This document shows positions 7,915 to 15,809 of a stretch of DNA of 36,538 bases, one piece after another. The notes under the pieces are model-generated. The model worked only from the letters and a program-made list of their open reading frames with translations, ran no database searches and was not told where the DNA came from. Every line of letters starts with the position of its first letter. The first letter of the stretch is position 1. The position numbers and the translations under genes are program-made. Origin of the DNA: Limosilactobacillus viscerum (GTDB taxonomy: Bacteria > Bacillota > Bacilli > Lactobacillales > Lactobacillaceae); assembly GCF_947387525.1 (NCBI RefSeq), contig NZ_CANDNW010000018.1, positions 1 to 36,538 on the forward strand, given 5' to 3'.

Positions 7915-9310
7915 ACGAACTCACCTGTCACGGAAGATGAGCGCCCGGCACGTTCAAATGATCGCCCTCGGCGGTGTAATTGGGACGGGGCTTTTCCTTA
8001 GTTCTGGTTACACAATTCACCAGGCAGGGCCGCTTGGCACCGTGATTGCATACTTGGTAGGTGCACTGATTGTTTATGCTGTGATGCTCTGCCTAGGAGA
8101 GTTGACGGTCGCAATGCCGTATACCGGTGCATTCCATGTTTATGCTAAAAATTTAATTGGGCCGGCCACTGGTTTCACTGTCGCCATCCTTTACTGGCTC
8201 ACGTGGACGATTGCAATGGGGTCCGAGTTTACGGCGGCGGGGTTAATCATGCGTAGATGGTTCCCACATACGCCCGTATGGTGGTGGAGCTTATTGTTCA
8301 TCATCATTATTCTCTTATCAAATATTTTTACGGTCCGGGGCTTCGCCGAGAGTGAATTTTGGTTTGCAGCAGTTAAGGTTGTGGCAATCGTTTCCTTTAT
8401 CGTTCTTGGCGCCCTGGCTATGGTTGGTATTATTCATATTCACGGTTACCAGCATGCACCACTGCTAACTAATTTTACCAAGAATGGTCTGTTTCCAAAT
8501 GGACTAGGCGGCCTGTTCACAACGATGTTAACGGTCAACTTTGCTTTTTCCGGGACGGAGCTAATTGCGATCACTGCCGGCGAAACAAAGGAGCCCGAGA
8601 AAACAATCCCCAAGGCCATTCATACAACCCTTTGGCGGCTGGTATTATTCTTCGTAGGAAGTATGGTTGTGATGTCAGCATTGATCCCATATAAGGAAGC
8701 AGGGGTAACCCAGAGTCCATTTGTCTACGTCTTTAACCAAATGGGTATTCCGTACGCGGCTGATTTAATGAATTTTGTGGTCCTGACTGCAATTATTTCG
8801 GCGGCCAATTCAGGACTATACGCTTCAACACGGATGCTATGGTCACTAGCAAACGAGGGAACATTACCGGCAGTAATTGCTAAAACGAACAAGCGGGGGA
8901 TCCCCGTACTAGCACTTTTGTTGAGTATGCTCGGTGGAATTTTAGCACTGCTTTCTAGTGTTTATGCTGCTGGCACTGTCTACCTAGTCCTTGTTTCGGT
9001 GTCAGGTTTGGCAGTGGTATTTGTTTGGATTGCAATTGCACTTTGTGAAATCATTTTCCGGCGCCACTTCCTGGCTGCTGGCCACCAGGTAAGTGAGCTA
9101 AAATATCATACTCCTTGGTACCCGGTAATCCCGTGGTTTGCTTTTATCGCCAGTACTTTATCGTGCATTCTTATTTGGTTTGACCCTGCCCAGCGGATCG
9201 GCTTATATTGCACGGTTCCGTTTGTTATCCTTTGTTATGCCACTTATTATGCCTTAGCCGCTTGGCGAAAGCACGTTGGGAAGAAAAGATCTTCAGCATT
9301 CATAAATTAA
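7907..9310 (+). CDS. mmuP: Amino acid permease, probable S-methylmethionine importer
   Basis: 467-residue APC-superfamily amino acid/proton symporter with about twelve membrane segments. [17 protein letters not shown] (residues 17-33) is the classic helix-1 substrate-binding motif of the AAT family, and the helix-6 region [22 protein letters not shown] is also typical. Overlap with mmuM (8 bp) and the shared methionine T-box make S-methylmethionine the likely substrate, as for E. coli MmuP. Related AAT-family members carry other amino acids, so sequence alone does not fix the substrate. The gene ends just before a strong bidirectional terminator. Confidence 0.85.
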   Translation: MTKRTHLSRKMSARHVQMIALGGVIGTGLFLSSGYTIHQAGPLGTVIAYLVGALIVYAVMLCLGELTVAMPYTGAFHVYAKNLIGPATGFTVAILYWLTWTIAMGSEFTAAGLIMRRWFPHTPVWWWSLLFIIIILLSNIFTVRGFAESEFWFAAVKVVAIVSFIVLGALAMVGIIHIHGYQHAPLLTNFTKNGLFPNGLGGLFTTMLTVNFAFSGTELIAITAGETKEPEKTIPKAIHTTLWRLVLFFVGSMVVMSALIPYKEAGVTQSPFVYVFNQMGIPYAADLMNFVVLTAIISAANSGLYASTRMLWSLANEGTLPAVIAKTNKRGIPVLALLLSMLGGILALLSSVYAAGTVYLVLVSVSGLAVVFVWIAIALCEIIFRRHFLAAGHQVSELKYHTPWYPVIPWFAFIASTLSCILIWFDPAQRIGLYCTVPFVILCYATYYALAAWRKHVGKKRSSAFIN

Positions 9311-9312
9311 AA

Positions 9313-9366
9313 AATTACCACTCAGTAATGCTTTATTCAAAACAATACTGAGTGGTAATTTTTTAT
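9313..9366. terminator. Bidirectional terminator between mmuP and the AraC regulator
   Basis: AATTACCACTCAGTA (9313-9327) is the exact reverse complement of TACTGAGTGGTAATT (9346-9360), with A and T runs on the two flanks. Confidence 0.85.
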
Positions 9367-10344
9367 TTAAAACAGTTCCCAAGCATGGTCAGGATCACGT
9401 TCGGCATATTCGTATAATTTCTTAAAATTTTCTTTATATAGTTCTTTATCATAAATTTGGCTAACTTTACTAAGACGATATTCCTTAGGGCTCATTTCAG
9501 TATATTTTTTAAACTGTCGACTAAAGTTAGCCGGATTTTTGTATCCAAGGGCAAACGATACCTGGTTAATATTCAACTGTGGTTTTAATAGGAGCCGTTT
9601 AGCATTCTGTATTTTTAAATGATTCACAAAGGTTTTAGGTGAATCACCAAAGTATTGTTTATATATTCGCGAAACATATCCCGAACTTAGACTTAGCTTT
9701 CGGCAAATTGGTTGAATAATATTCATACTTCGCTGCTTTTCACTAGAATCAACATGTTCCAAGTTATAATTAATAACTTCAGTTGCCTCACTACGCAAAT
9801 TATCCTTAATCAGCTTTGCATACTGCATGGAATAAACATTGTTTGTAGTATGCATTTTTTTAGTTGCATTATATAAACCCACTAAAACCTTGGAAAGTAT
9901 AATTTGAAGACTGATCTTATCCGAGAAATTATACTCTTCGGCGGGCGAAAGCAGGTCAATCATTTTATTCAGCAGTGGAATGATTTGCTCGGTATCTGGC
10001 TCATTTTTCCGAAATAACAAATGGGGATTAGCAATTAACTGCTCCTCAAAAACTGGCTCATTGATATCAAAGTGAAAACAAAAGTAGGTGAGATTTTTTA
10101 CTGCAGAAACCGTATGATACATTCCTGGAGAAATAATCACAAATTCTCCTTCATTAATCTCAGTAGTAAAATCATCCCACTCAATTTTTTCAATACCACT
10201 AACAACATATATTAATTCGTAAATTAGGTGACGCTCACGTGGATAAAGCCAGTTATCACTAACCTTTTGTAGATGCCCACCAAGCATTACAAAATTCCAA
10301 TTAATTATCGGCAACTTAATTGCATGCTCTAAAAGACCACTCAT
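9367..10344 (-). CDS. AraC family transcriptional regulator of the galactosidase locus
   Basis: 325-residue regulator with an N-terminal cupin-like sensing domain (residues about 20-110; GEFVIISPGMYHTV is the metal-free AraC cupin turn) and a C-terminal double helix-turn-helix (about 210-295). The second helix-turn-helix carries the family signature NINQVSFALGYKNPANFSRQF followed by F-K-x-x-x-x-M-S-P-K-E-Y-R. An extra tail of about 35 residues follows. It is divergently transcribed from the GH42 beta-galactosidase gene, the standard arrangement for a local sugar-responsive activator. The inducer is presumably a galactoside. Two palindromic repeats in the intergenic region are its likely operators. 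Confidence 0.9.
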   Translation of the reverse strand: MSGLLEHAIKLPIINWNFVMLGGHLQKVSDNWLYPRERHLIYELIYVVSGIEKIEWDDFTTEINEGEFVIISPGMYHTVSAVKNLTYFCFHFDINEPVFEEQLIANPHLLFRKNEPDTEQIIPLLNKMIDLLSPAEEYNFSDKISLQIILSKVLVGLYNATKKMHTTNNVYSMQYAKLIKDNLRSEATEVINYNLEHVDSSEKQRSMNIIQPICRKLSLSSGYVSRIYKQYFGDSPKTFVNHLKIQNAKRLLLKPQLNINQVSFALGYKNPANFSRQFKKYTEMSPKEYRLSKVSQIYDKELYKENFKKLYEYAERDPDHAWELF

Positions 10345-10368
10345 TTTGTTTCGACCCTTCTCTAAATC

Positions 10369-10425
10369 TATATCAGCTTATGATAAATTCTTGCTAATTA
10401 ATGATTCTTATATCAGAACATGATA
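10369..10425. promoter_or_regulatory. Paired palindromic operator, candidate AraC binding sites
   Basis: TATCA-GCTTA-TGATA (10371-10385) and TATCA-GAACA-TGATA (10411-10425) are two copies of the same TATCA-N5-TGATA palindrome, start to start exactly 40 bp, close to four helical turns. Each is also preceded by TA and shares G as the first spacer base. They lie upstream of the putative GH42 promoter, where an AraC-type activator would bind. Confidence 0.6.
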
Positions 10426-10446
10426 GTAAAAAGGACACTTAAGCTA

Positions 10447-10504
10447 TTCCTGAACTATTTATCTCCTGCTATATTAAAGATGCTTCAGAGGTAAGCGCTT
10501 TATT
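10447..10504 (+). promoter_or_regulatory. Putative GH42 promoter and cre-like site
   Basis: TTCCTG (10447-10452) and TATATT (10470-10475) are 17 bp apart; the poor -35 box fits an activator-dependent promoter. Just downstream, GGTAAGCGCTTTAT (10490-10503) has the AAGCGCTT core of a cre site but mismatches at the ends, so CcpA repression is possible, not established. Confidence 0.4.
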
Positions 10505-10559
10505 TCCAGCAATTATTAAATATTTTAGCACTATTTGTTTAAGAAAGGGGCAAGTATGC

Positions 10560-12668
10560 ATGTCATATAAAGATAAGATGCTTTTTGGAGCTGCATATTA
10601 TGACGAATATCAACCAATTTCACGGTTAGATGATGACATTAAAATGATGAAGGATGCCCATTTAAATGTTATCCGGGTTGGTGAAGGTAGCTGGTCACAC
10701 TGGGAACCAGAGGACGGTAAATTTACCCTCGACTGGCTTCAACCAGTTTTAGATAAGGCCAACGAAAACGGTATTCATGCGATCATTGGAGTGCCAACCT
10801 TTGCAATTCCACAATGGCTGGTTCGGAAATACCCAGAGGTTGCTGCAGTTGACGAGCACGGTAATCGACGTTTCTTTGGCTCTCGTGAAGAGCATAGTTT
10901 AAGCGACCCAGTGTTTAAATATTATTCTCGGCGTGTAATTACTAAGATCGTAGAACGGTACAAAGATCATCCTGCCGTAATTGGCTGGCAACTACATAAT
11001 GAGCCCGGCCTGTTGATTGATTATTCACCAGACGTTTTCGAAGGATTCAAAGATTACCTGCGTAATAAATACAAAACTGTTGAAAACCTAAATAAACAAT
11101 GGGGACTGGTTTACTGGTCACATGAAATCTCAACTTGGGACGACCTTTGGAAGCCAGAAGGAAATGCTCAGCCACAATACGATATTGAGTGGCGCCGTTA
11201 CCAATCACACCTGACTGATAACTTACTCGGCTGGCAAAGTGACTTGATTAAAAGTATCGCTCCACAAGAACAGTTCATTACGGTCAACTACGACCAAGGC
11301 CGTGACGCACTAGACGAAGCACGCTCCAGTAAGCATCTCGATATTGCTTCATCCGATATTTATTACCATATGCAGGATGGAATGAAATCACCACATCCTG
11401 ATAAGCCACAATCATGGTTTACTCATGGGCCATGGCAAATTGCCGAAAAGGCAGATCGGACATATTCACTAAAACAACAGCCATTTTACGTTGCCGAAAC
11501 TGATGGTGGTCCAATTGGCGGCGCAGGTGACAATTATCCTGCATATGATGGTCAGTGGCAACAGGCCGGTTGGCAAATGGTTTCACGTGGTGCGGAAATG
11601 ATTGAGTATTGGCACTGGCAACAACTACACTACGGCACTGAAACTTACTGGGGTGGTATCTTACCACACGACCGTAAGCCAGGACGGGTTTACCAGGAAA
11701 TTGCTAAACTTGGCAAACAATTTGCTGATGCAGGTGACCAGGTTGTCAATTTAAAGCCAGATGAAGACATCGCAATGCTTTACTCTATTAAGTCACGGTG
11801 GGGCTTATCGTTTGAACCATACCATGCTCAGGGGGCAGAAATGGATCCGCATAAGACACGGAACCCTCAAGCTTACGATCACATGTTCAATGCCTTCTAT
11901 GCTGGCGCTTACTTAGCTGGGAAACAAGTCCACATTATTCATGATTCACAGATTTATGATGATGAAGCGGATAAAATCTTGATTCAACCAGCTGACTTTG
12001 TAAAGAAGCACCCAATGCTAATGGTAGTGGCTGATTATATATCTTCAGATAAATTTGTTAACTGGATGAAGGAATACGTTGAAAAAGGCGGTAAGTTAGT
12101 TATCGGTCCACGGACCACTTACGCCGATGATTTGGCACGGATTCGGCTTGATACCAAGCCTGCAGGATTATCAGACATTGCGGATACAAACTACCAAGAA
12201 TTTTCTAACCTCCGTCGTGAAGTACCAGTTACTGGTAGTAAAGGATTTAAAGTAGCTGAAGGCGCTAAGGCAATTGAATGGATCGACTGTCTACGAACTA
12301 ATAACGACAGTGAAGTTGTTGCCAACTATGATGACCTGTTCTTTAAGAACTTCCCAATGATGACAAAGCAATCTGTCGGGGAGGGTGAGTTAACGGTTAT
12401 TGGTGCTGTTCCAAACCAAGAACTTGCTAAGTCGATCTTTGAATACTTATTACCAGATAATAGCTGGAACTTTACGAATGAACATGTTACCCAATCTTCT
12501 GCTATCAACAAGAATGGTGACCACCTTCACTTTATCTTTAATTGGAGTTGGGACCCAACCACGGTTGAATTACCAGTAGAATGTCAAAAATTAAATGATT
12601 CTACACCGCTACAAAAAGTTCAACTTGGTGCATGGGATGTTGTTGTATTGAAAGAACATAAGGACTAG
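10560..12668 (+). CDS. GH42 beta-galactosidase
   Basis: 702-residue cytosolic glycoside hydrolase family 42 enzyme, splitting terminal beta-galactosides such as lactose, galacto-oligosaccharides or plant galactans. The catalytic (beta/alpha)8 barrel occupies about residues 1-380: acid/base Glu148 in LHNEPG and nucleophile Glu313 in YVAETDGG, spaced as in characterised GH42 enzymes. The middle trimerisation domain (about 390-610) and a small C-terminal beta domain follow, so the protein is full length. No signal peptide, so the substrate must be imported. The transporter gene starts 2 bp after its stop codon. AAGAAAGGGG precedes ATG 10560; another ATG at 10556 is out of frame. Confidence 0.92.
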   Translation: MSYKDKMLFGAAYYDEYQPISRLDDDIKMMKDAHLNVIRVGEGSWSHWEPEDGKFTLDWLQPVLDKANENGIHAIIGVPTFAIPQWLVRKYPEVAAVDEHGNRRFFGSREEHSLSDPVFKYYSRRVITKIVERYKDHPAVIGWQLHNEPGLLIDYSPDVFEGFKDYLRNKYKTVENLNKQWGLVYWSHEISTWDDLWKPEGNAQPQYDIEWRRYQSHLTDNLLGWQSDLIKSIAPQEQFITVNYDQGRDALDEARSSKHLDIASSDIYYHMQDGMKSPHPDKPQSWFTHGPWQIAEKADRTYSLKQQPFYVAETDGGPIGGAGDNYPAYDGQWQQAGWQMVSRGAEMIEYWHWQQLHYGTETYWGGILPHDRKPGRVYQEIAKLGKQFADAGDQVVNLKPDEDIAMLYSIKSRWGLSFEPYHAQGAEMDPHKTRNPQAYDHMFNAFYAGAYLAGKQVHIIHDSQIYDDEADKILIQPADFVKKHPMLMVVADYISSDKFVNWMKEYVEKGGKLVIGPRTTYADDLARIRLDTKPAGLSDIADTNYQEFSNLRREVPVTGSKGFKVAEGAKAIEWIDCLRTNNDSEVVANYDDLFFKNFPMMTKQSVGEGELTVIGAVPNQELAKSIFEYLLPDNSWNFTNEHVTQSSAINKNGDHLHFIFNWSWDPTTVELPVECQKLNDSTPLQKVQLGAWDVVVLKEHKD

Positions 12669-12670
12669 GG

Positions 12671-13951
12671 ATGAATAGTATGGATAATCAAACTACAATA
12701 AGGGAACGGAAGCCCTGGGAAACACCGACGGACGAAGAACAGAAAAAATTACCAGTTAGAACAGCGATTGGACTGGTATTAGGGGTTATGCTCTGGCTAG
12801 GGCCTTACCTTGGTTTAGTTGGAGTTCTTGTACCGCAAGCAATGGCTAGGATTACTCCTGATCATAAAGCTGGTGCGATTGCCCTAATGTCAACCTGTGC
12901 CATGATTGTTTCAACGATTGCTAATATTATCGAAGGAGCCCTTTCAGACCGGACCCGTTCTAAGCATGGACGGCGGACACCCTGGATCGTTTGGGGTTCA
13001 ATCGGCACAGCTGTCGTAATCGTATTTTGGGGACAATGCACCACTGTTTGGCAGGAAGTCCTTGCTGACTGTGTCTACATGATTTTCTTAAACATGATCG
13101 TTGCGCCACTAATTGCTGTAATTGCTGACCGGACTGCTCCAAAGTACCGTGGAACTATTTCTAGTGCTTATGCATTAGGGAATGACGTTGGCCAATTTGG
13201 TGGACAGGCCTTTGCATCATTATTCTTACCTGTACCAACAACTGGATTCATTATTCTTGCTATTTTAACTGCATTCTCTGGCCCAGTTGCGGCATTATTT
13301 CTCCACGAAAAGTCTACTAAGGATATGCCAATTGAAAAGATTACCTGGAAGAACTTCTCTCATAACTTTGCTTTTCCAACCAAGAATGCACGGAATTTCT
13401 ATCTGGCCCTGATTGGTAAACTCTGCATCGTTACTGCAACTTTCTGTATCTCAAGCTACCAGCTCTATATCTTGACTGATTATATCAAATTACATGGTGG
13501 TGCTGTTCAAAAGTACGTTACCTTAATTTCAATGATCATGATGGTTTGTTCCATGATCTGTGTACTTTTTGCCGGCCCGCTATCTGACAAGATTGGAAAA
13601 CGTAAAATGCCTGTAATTCTTGCTTCAATTGTTATTGCAATTGGTTCATTATTGCCAATGTTTACAAACCAAGCTTGGATTATGTTAGCTTATGCTGCTG
13701 TTGCTGCCTTTGGTAAGGGTGCTTATGACTCAGTTGATCAAGCCTTGAACATCGAAGTCCTGCCTGATCCTAAGACCGCTGCTAAAGACTTAGGCTTACT
13801 GAACATGGCCAATAATGGTGGTCAAGTATTCGGACCTGTCTTTGCTGCCGCTGCAATTAGTATGGTTGGCTATCACGGGATCTTCCCAATTGCTGCCATA
13901 ACTGCCATCATTGGTTGCATCTTGATCGTGTTCATTAAGAACGTAAAGTAG
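12671..13951 (+). CDS. MFS/GPH-like galactoside transporter
   Basis: 426-residue secondary transporter with about twelve membrane helices. The loop between helices 2 and 3, GALSDRTRSKHGRRTPWI (residues about 93-110), is the MFS motif in the form seen in glycoside-pentoside-hexuronide (GPH) and SLC45-type sugar cotransporters, and a second copy, GPLSDKIGKRKMPV, appears in the C-terminal half. It starts 2 bp after the GH42 gene, so both are on one mRNA; import of an intact beta-galactoside for cytosolic hydrolysis is the natural reading. No EIIA-like regulatory domain of the LacS type is attached. ATG 12671 or ATG 12680 could be the true start. Confidence 0.85.
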   Translation: MNSMDNQTTIRERKPWETPTDEEQKKLPVRTAIGLVLGVMLWLGPYLGLVGVLVPQAMARITPDHKAGAIALMSTCAMIVSTIANIIEGALSDRTRSKHGRRTPWIVWGSIGTAVVIVFWGQCTTVWQEVLADCVYMIFLNMIVAPLIAVIADRTAPKYRGTISSAYALGNDVGQFGGQAFASLFLPVPTTGFIILAILTAFSGPVAALFLHEKSTKDMPIEKITWKNFSHNFAFPTKNARNFYLALIGKLCIVTATFCISSYQLYILTDYIKLHGGAVQKYVTLISMIMMVCSMICVLFAGPLSDKIGKRKMPVILASIVIAIGSLLPMFTNQAWIMLAYAAVAAFGKGAYDSVDQALNIEVLPDPKTAAKDLGLLNMANNGGQVFGPVFAAAAISMVGYHGIFPIAAITAIIGCILIVFIKNVK

Positions 13952-13987
13952 CAGCCGATGAATAACAACCTATTTCCTATACTTTAG

Positions 13988-14026
13988 CTAGGCACTCCAT
14001 TAGAAAGATGGGGTGCTTAGTTTTTT
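13988..14026 (+). terminator. Terminator of the galactosidase-transporter operon
   Basis: GCACTCCAT (13992-14000) pairs, with one wobble, with ATGGGGTGC (14008-14016), then TTAGTTTTTT. Confidence 0.75.
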
Positions 14027-14143
14027 ATTAATCGGGACTTTTAAACAAGCAACTAATTAGTGTCTAACTTCCTGCTTACAGCAACTTTTTCGGTTCATTT
14101 TGAGTTAACATATGAAGTAATAATAGTGGAAGGAGGAAGCCAG

Positions 14144-14416
14144 ATGCTTAGTAAAATTTCAGCGAAGAATGCACAAAATAATTTATACGAGCTCGTTGAA
14201 AAAGTAAGTAATAAAAATAAGCCAATCCAGATCACCCATGAAAAAGGGGATGTGGTATTGGTAAGCGAAAAAGAATGGCAGGCAATTTGTGATACCTTAA
14301 AATTAATGGGTAATGACTTAAAACAATCGGATGTTTATGATTCTACTGATTATCGAAATGAGAGTGATAGTGAGTACCATGTTCACTCCAATAAAATTGA
14401 CCTGGACCAGCTCTAG
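14144..14416 (+). CDS. Solitary Phd/YefM family antitoxin
   Basis: 90-residue DNA-binding antitoxin of the Phd/YefM fold. The opening MLSKISAKNAQNNLYELVEKV and the following PIQITHEKGDVVLVSEKEWQAI match the family's N-terminal dimer/DNA-binding domain. The C-terminal 35 residues are acidic and polar, the part that normally wraps a RelE/YoeB or Doc toxin. The start is ATG 14144 behind AGGAGG; reading upstream to 14060 gives a non-family extension with no ribosome site. No toxin gene follows: the next 140 bp are non-coding and the next gene is on the other strand. It may be an orphan, or an autoregulator or cross-neutralising antitoxin. Confidence 0.75.
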   Translation: MLSKISAKNAQNNLYELVEKVSNKNKPIQITHEKGDVVLVSEKEWQAICDTLKLMGNDLKQSDVYDSTDYRNESDSEYHVHSNKIDLDQL

Positions 14417-14481
14417 GTATTTCCTTCACTGCAACTAACGTCACTTAGTTTAATCTGGCCCAAATCAATATAAAAATAACG

Positions 14482-14606
14482 TATAATGATCCTGCTTAGG
14501 GTAGCCATTGGGGGATTAGGTTGACTAAGCAAATTTGGTTTTTATTTGGGAGATTTTTAAAGAGGTACCATACTGTCCACAATGCAGCAGTATGATGCCT
14601 CTTTAA
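14482..14606 (+). ncRNA. Possible small RNA between two genes
   Basis: A perfect -10 TATAAT (14482-14487) is followed by a TGCTTAG (14492-14498) / CTAAGCA (about 14524-14530) hairpin, a U-rich stretch and the terminator at 14557-14606. No gene uses this -10 in the rightward direction, so a transcript of about 110 nt is possible. There is no recognisable -35 box and no known family match, so this is a weak candidate. Confidence 0.25.
14557..14606. terminator. Bidirectional terminator
   Basis: AAAGAGG (14559-14565) pairs with CCTCTTT (14598-14604), with an inner CATACTG/CAGTATG stem and A/T runs on both sides. It ends the leftward acidic protein gene and any rightward transcript from 14482. 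Confidence 0.8.
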
Positions 14607-14951
14607 TTAGTCTTTATCCTTACTTTCGCTTACGGTGATATTCTTATCTTGGTCGACATTATAACGAGCAAGAAGAATTTGCTGGTACTTATCCTCGATA
14701 ACGGCGTTAAGGTCTTCATCGCTATTAAGCTTGGGCTTATCTGCTCTAATTTTATCTAATACTTCATCAGCGAAGGCAAATTCTGGTTCGACTTTTTTCT
14801 CGCCATTTAAGACTGCGATAGTTTCATCGTAATCAAGTGTTTTTAAATCCCAGGATGACCGATCAGCATCCGGTTGATGAAGGACATCTGGATTGTCCTT
14901 TAAATCTTCGCGAAAGCCATTCTCATCATATTGGTAGTTATCGTCAGCCAT
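14607..14951 (-). CDS. Acidic small protein, unknown function
   Basis: 114-residue, strongly acidic soluble protein without signal or membrane segment. It opens with MADDNYQYDENGFREDLKDN and carries a run of short helices; nothing resembles a catalytic motif. A clear ribosome site (AAAGGAG) lies just upstream of the ATG, and the gene has its own terminator, so it is a real gene rather than a shadow. I do not recognise the family. Confidence 0.65.
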   Translation of the reverse strand: MADDNYQYDENGFREDLKDNPDVLHQPDADRSSWDLKTLDYDETIAVLNGEKKVEPEFAFADEVLDKIRADKPKLNSDEDLNAVIEDKYQQILLARYNVDQDKNITVSESKDKD

Positions 14952-15090
14952 TTTTTAACTCCTTTACCGCTAAAATTGCTGCATATAATTATAGCACTTA
15001 ATTTCAGTGATAAAGATATCTCAATTTTCTTCTGGAAAAAGCTGAACTACAATAAACAGTATAATCATTAAACTGAAGGAGTGATTTTCG

Positions 15091-15651
15091 TTGTTTAAAT
15101 TTTGTCCACAGTGTGGCACGAAATTAACCAGTCATACTATCAATAACATTCCACGCCTAGTCTGCCCTAACTGCCACTACGTTCACTGGAGCAATGAAAC
15201 TATCAGCACTGGCGGAATAGTGATTAAGGATCATAAAATTTTACTAGTACAACGTGCGCAACATCCAGGCCGTGGTCTGTGGACCAACCCGGGTGGCTTC
15301 GTCGAACAAACCGAAGATCTTGGTACCAGTATTGCCCGTGAAATTAAGGAAGAAACTGGTTTAGTGACTAAGCCACGAGAAATTGTACTAGTTGCTGATA
15401 AACCCGGAGAAAGGAACCACAATATTTTTGTTAACTTTCAGTTAGATTATGTATCTGGTGACTTCCATCTTCAAACTAGCGAACTCCTCAACGCCGGCTT
15501 TTTTACCCGCGAAGAAATTAAGCAAATGCCGGTGGCTAAATTAACGCAAGAGATTATCAAACTGGTAATCATTGATGAAAAACAGAAACCAAACCTCGGG
15601 AAGATCAACGTACCCTCAACAGAAACTAATGGTTTTACTTTGTACCGGTAA
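15091..15651 (+). CDS. NUDIX hydrolase with N-terminal zinc ribbon
   Basis: 186-residue NUDIX pyrophosphohydrolase. An N-terminal zinc ribbon is formed by Cys5/Cys8 (CPQCG) and Cys25/Cys28 (CPNC), as in NADH pyrophosphatase NudC. The Nudix box runs from GFVEQTEDLG through AREIKEETGL, with the complete G-x5-E-x7-REUxEExGU arrangement. It probably hydrolyses a nucleoside diphosphate derivative (NAD(H)-like, ADP-ribose or similar), but the NudC-specific SQPWPFP segment is absent, so the substrate is open. The start codon is TTG at 15091 with GAAGGAG upstream. It stands alone, with a weak hairpin terminator downstream. Confidence 0.88.
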   Translation: MFKFCPQCGTKLTSHTINNIPRLVCPNCHYVHWSNETISTGGIVIKDHKILLVQRAQHPGRGLWTNPGGFVEQTEDLGTSIAREIKEETGLVTKPREIVLVADKPGERNHNIFVNFQLDYVSGDFHLQTSELLNAGFFTREEIKQMPVAKLTQEIIKLVIIDEKQKPNLGKINVPSTETNGFTLYR

Positions 15652-15722
15652 TCAATAAAGATCAGCATTCGGCTCATAAAATAGTGAATCTTTTCATAAG
15701 AAATTATTTAGTTTCCTGTCGA

Positions 15723-15750
15723 CGCTTGCTATTAGCAAGCGGTTTCTTTA
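15723..15750 (+). terminator. Probable terminator of the NUDIX gene
   Basis: CGCTTGCT (15723-15730) and AGCAAGCG (15734-15741) form a perfect 8-bp stem with a 3-nt loop, followed by an imperfect T-rich stretch. Confidence 0.55.
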
Positions 15751-15809
15751 GACTTAAAATAAAGAAATACAACCATTAATTTGGCCAAGCACTGGAAGGA
15801 GCCACTATT

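Noticed and set aside
14060-14143. N-terminal extension of the first Phd/YefM antitoxin
   Set aside because: The extension does not fit the family, and AGGAGG is placed correctly only for ATG 14144.
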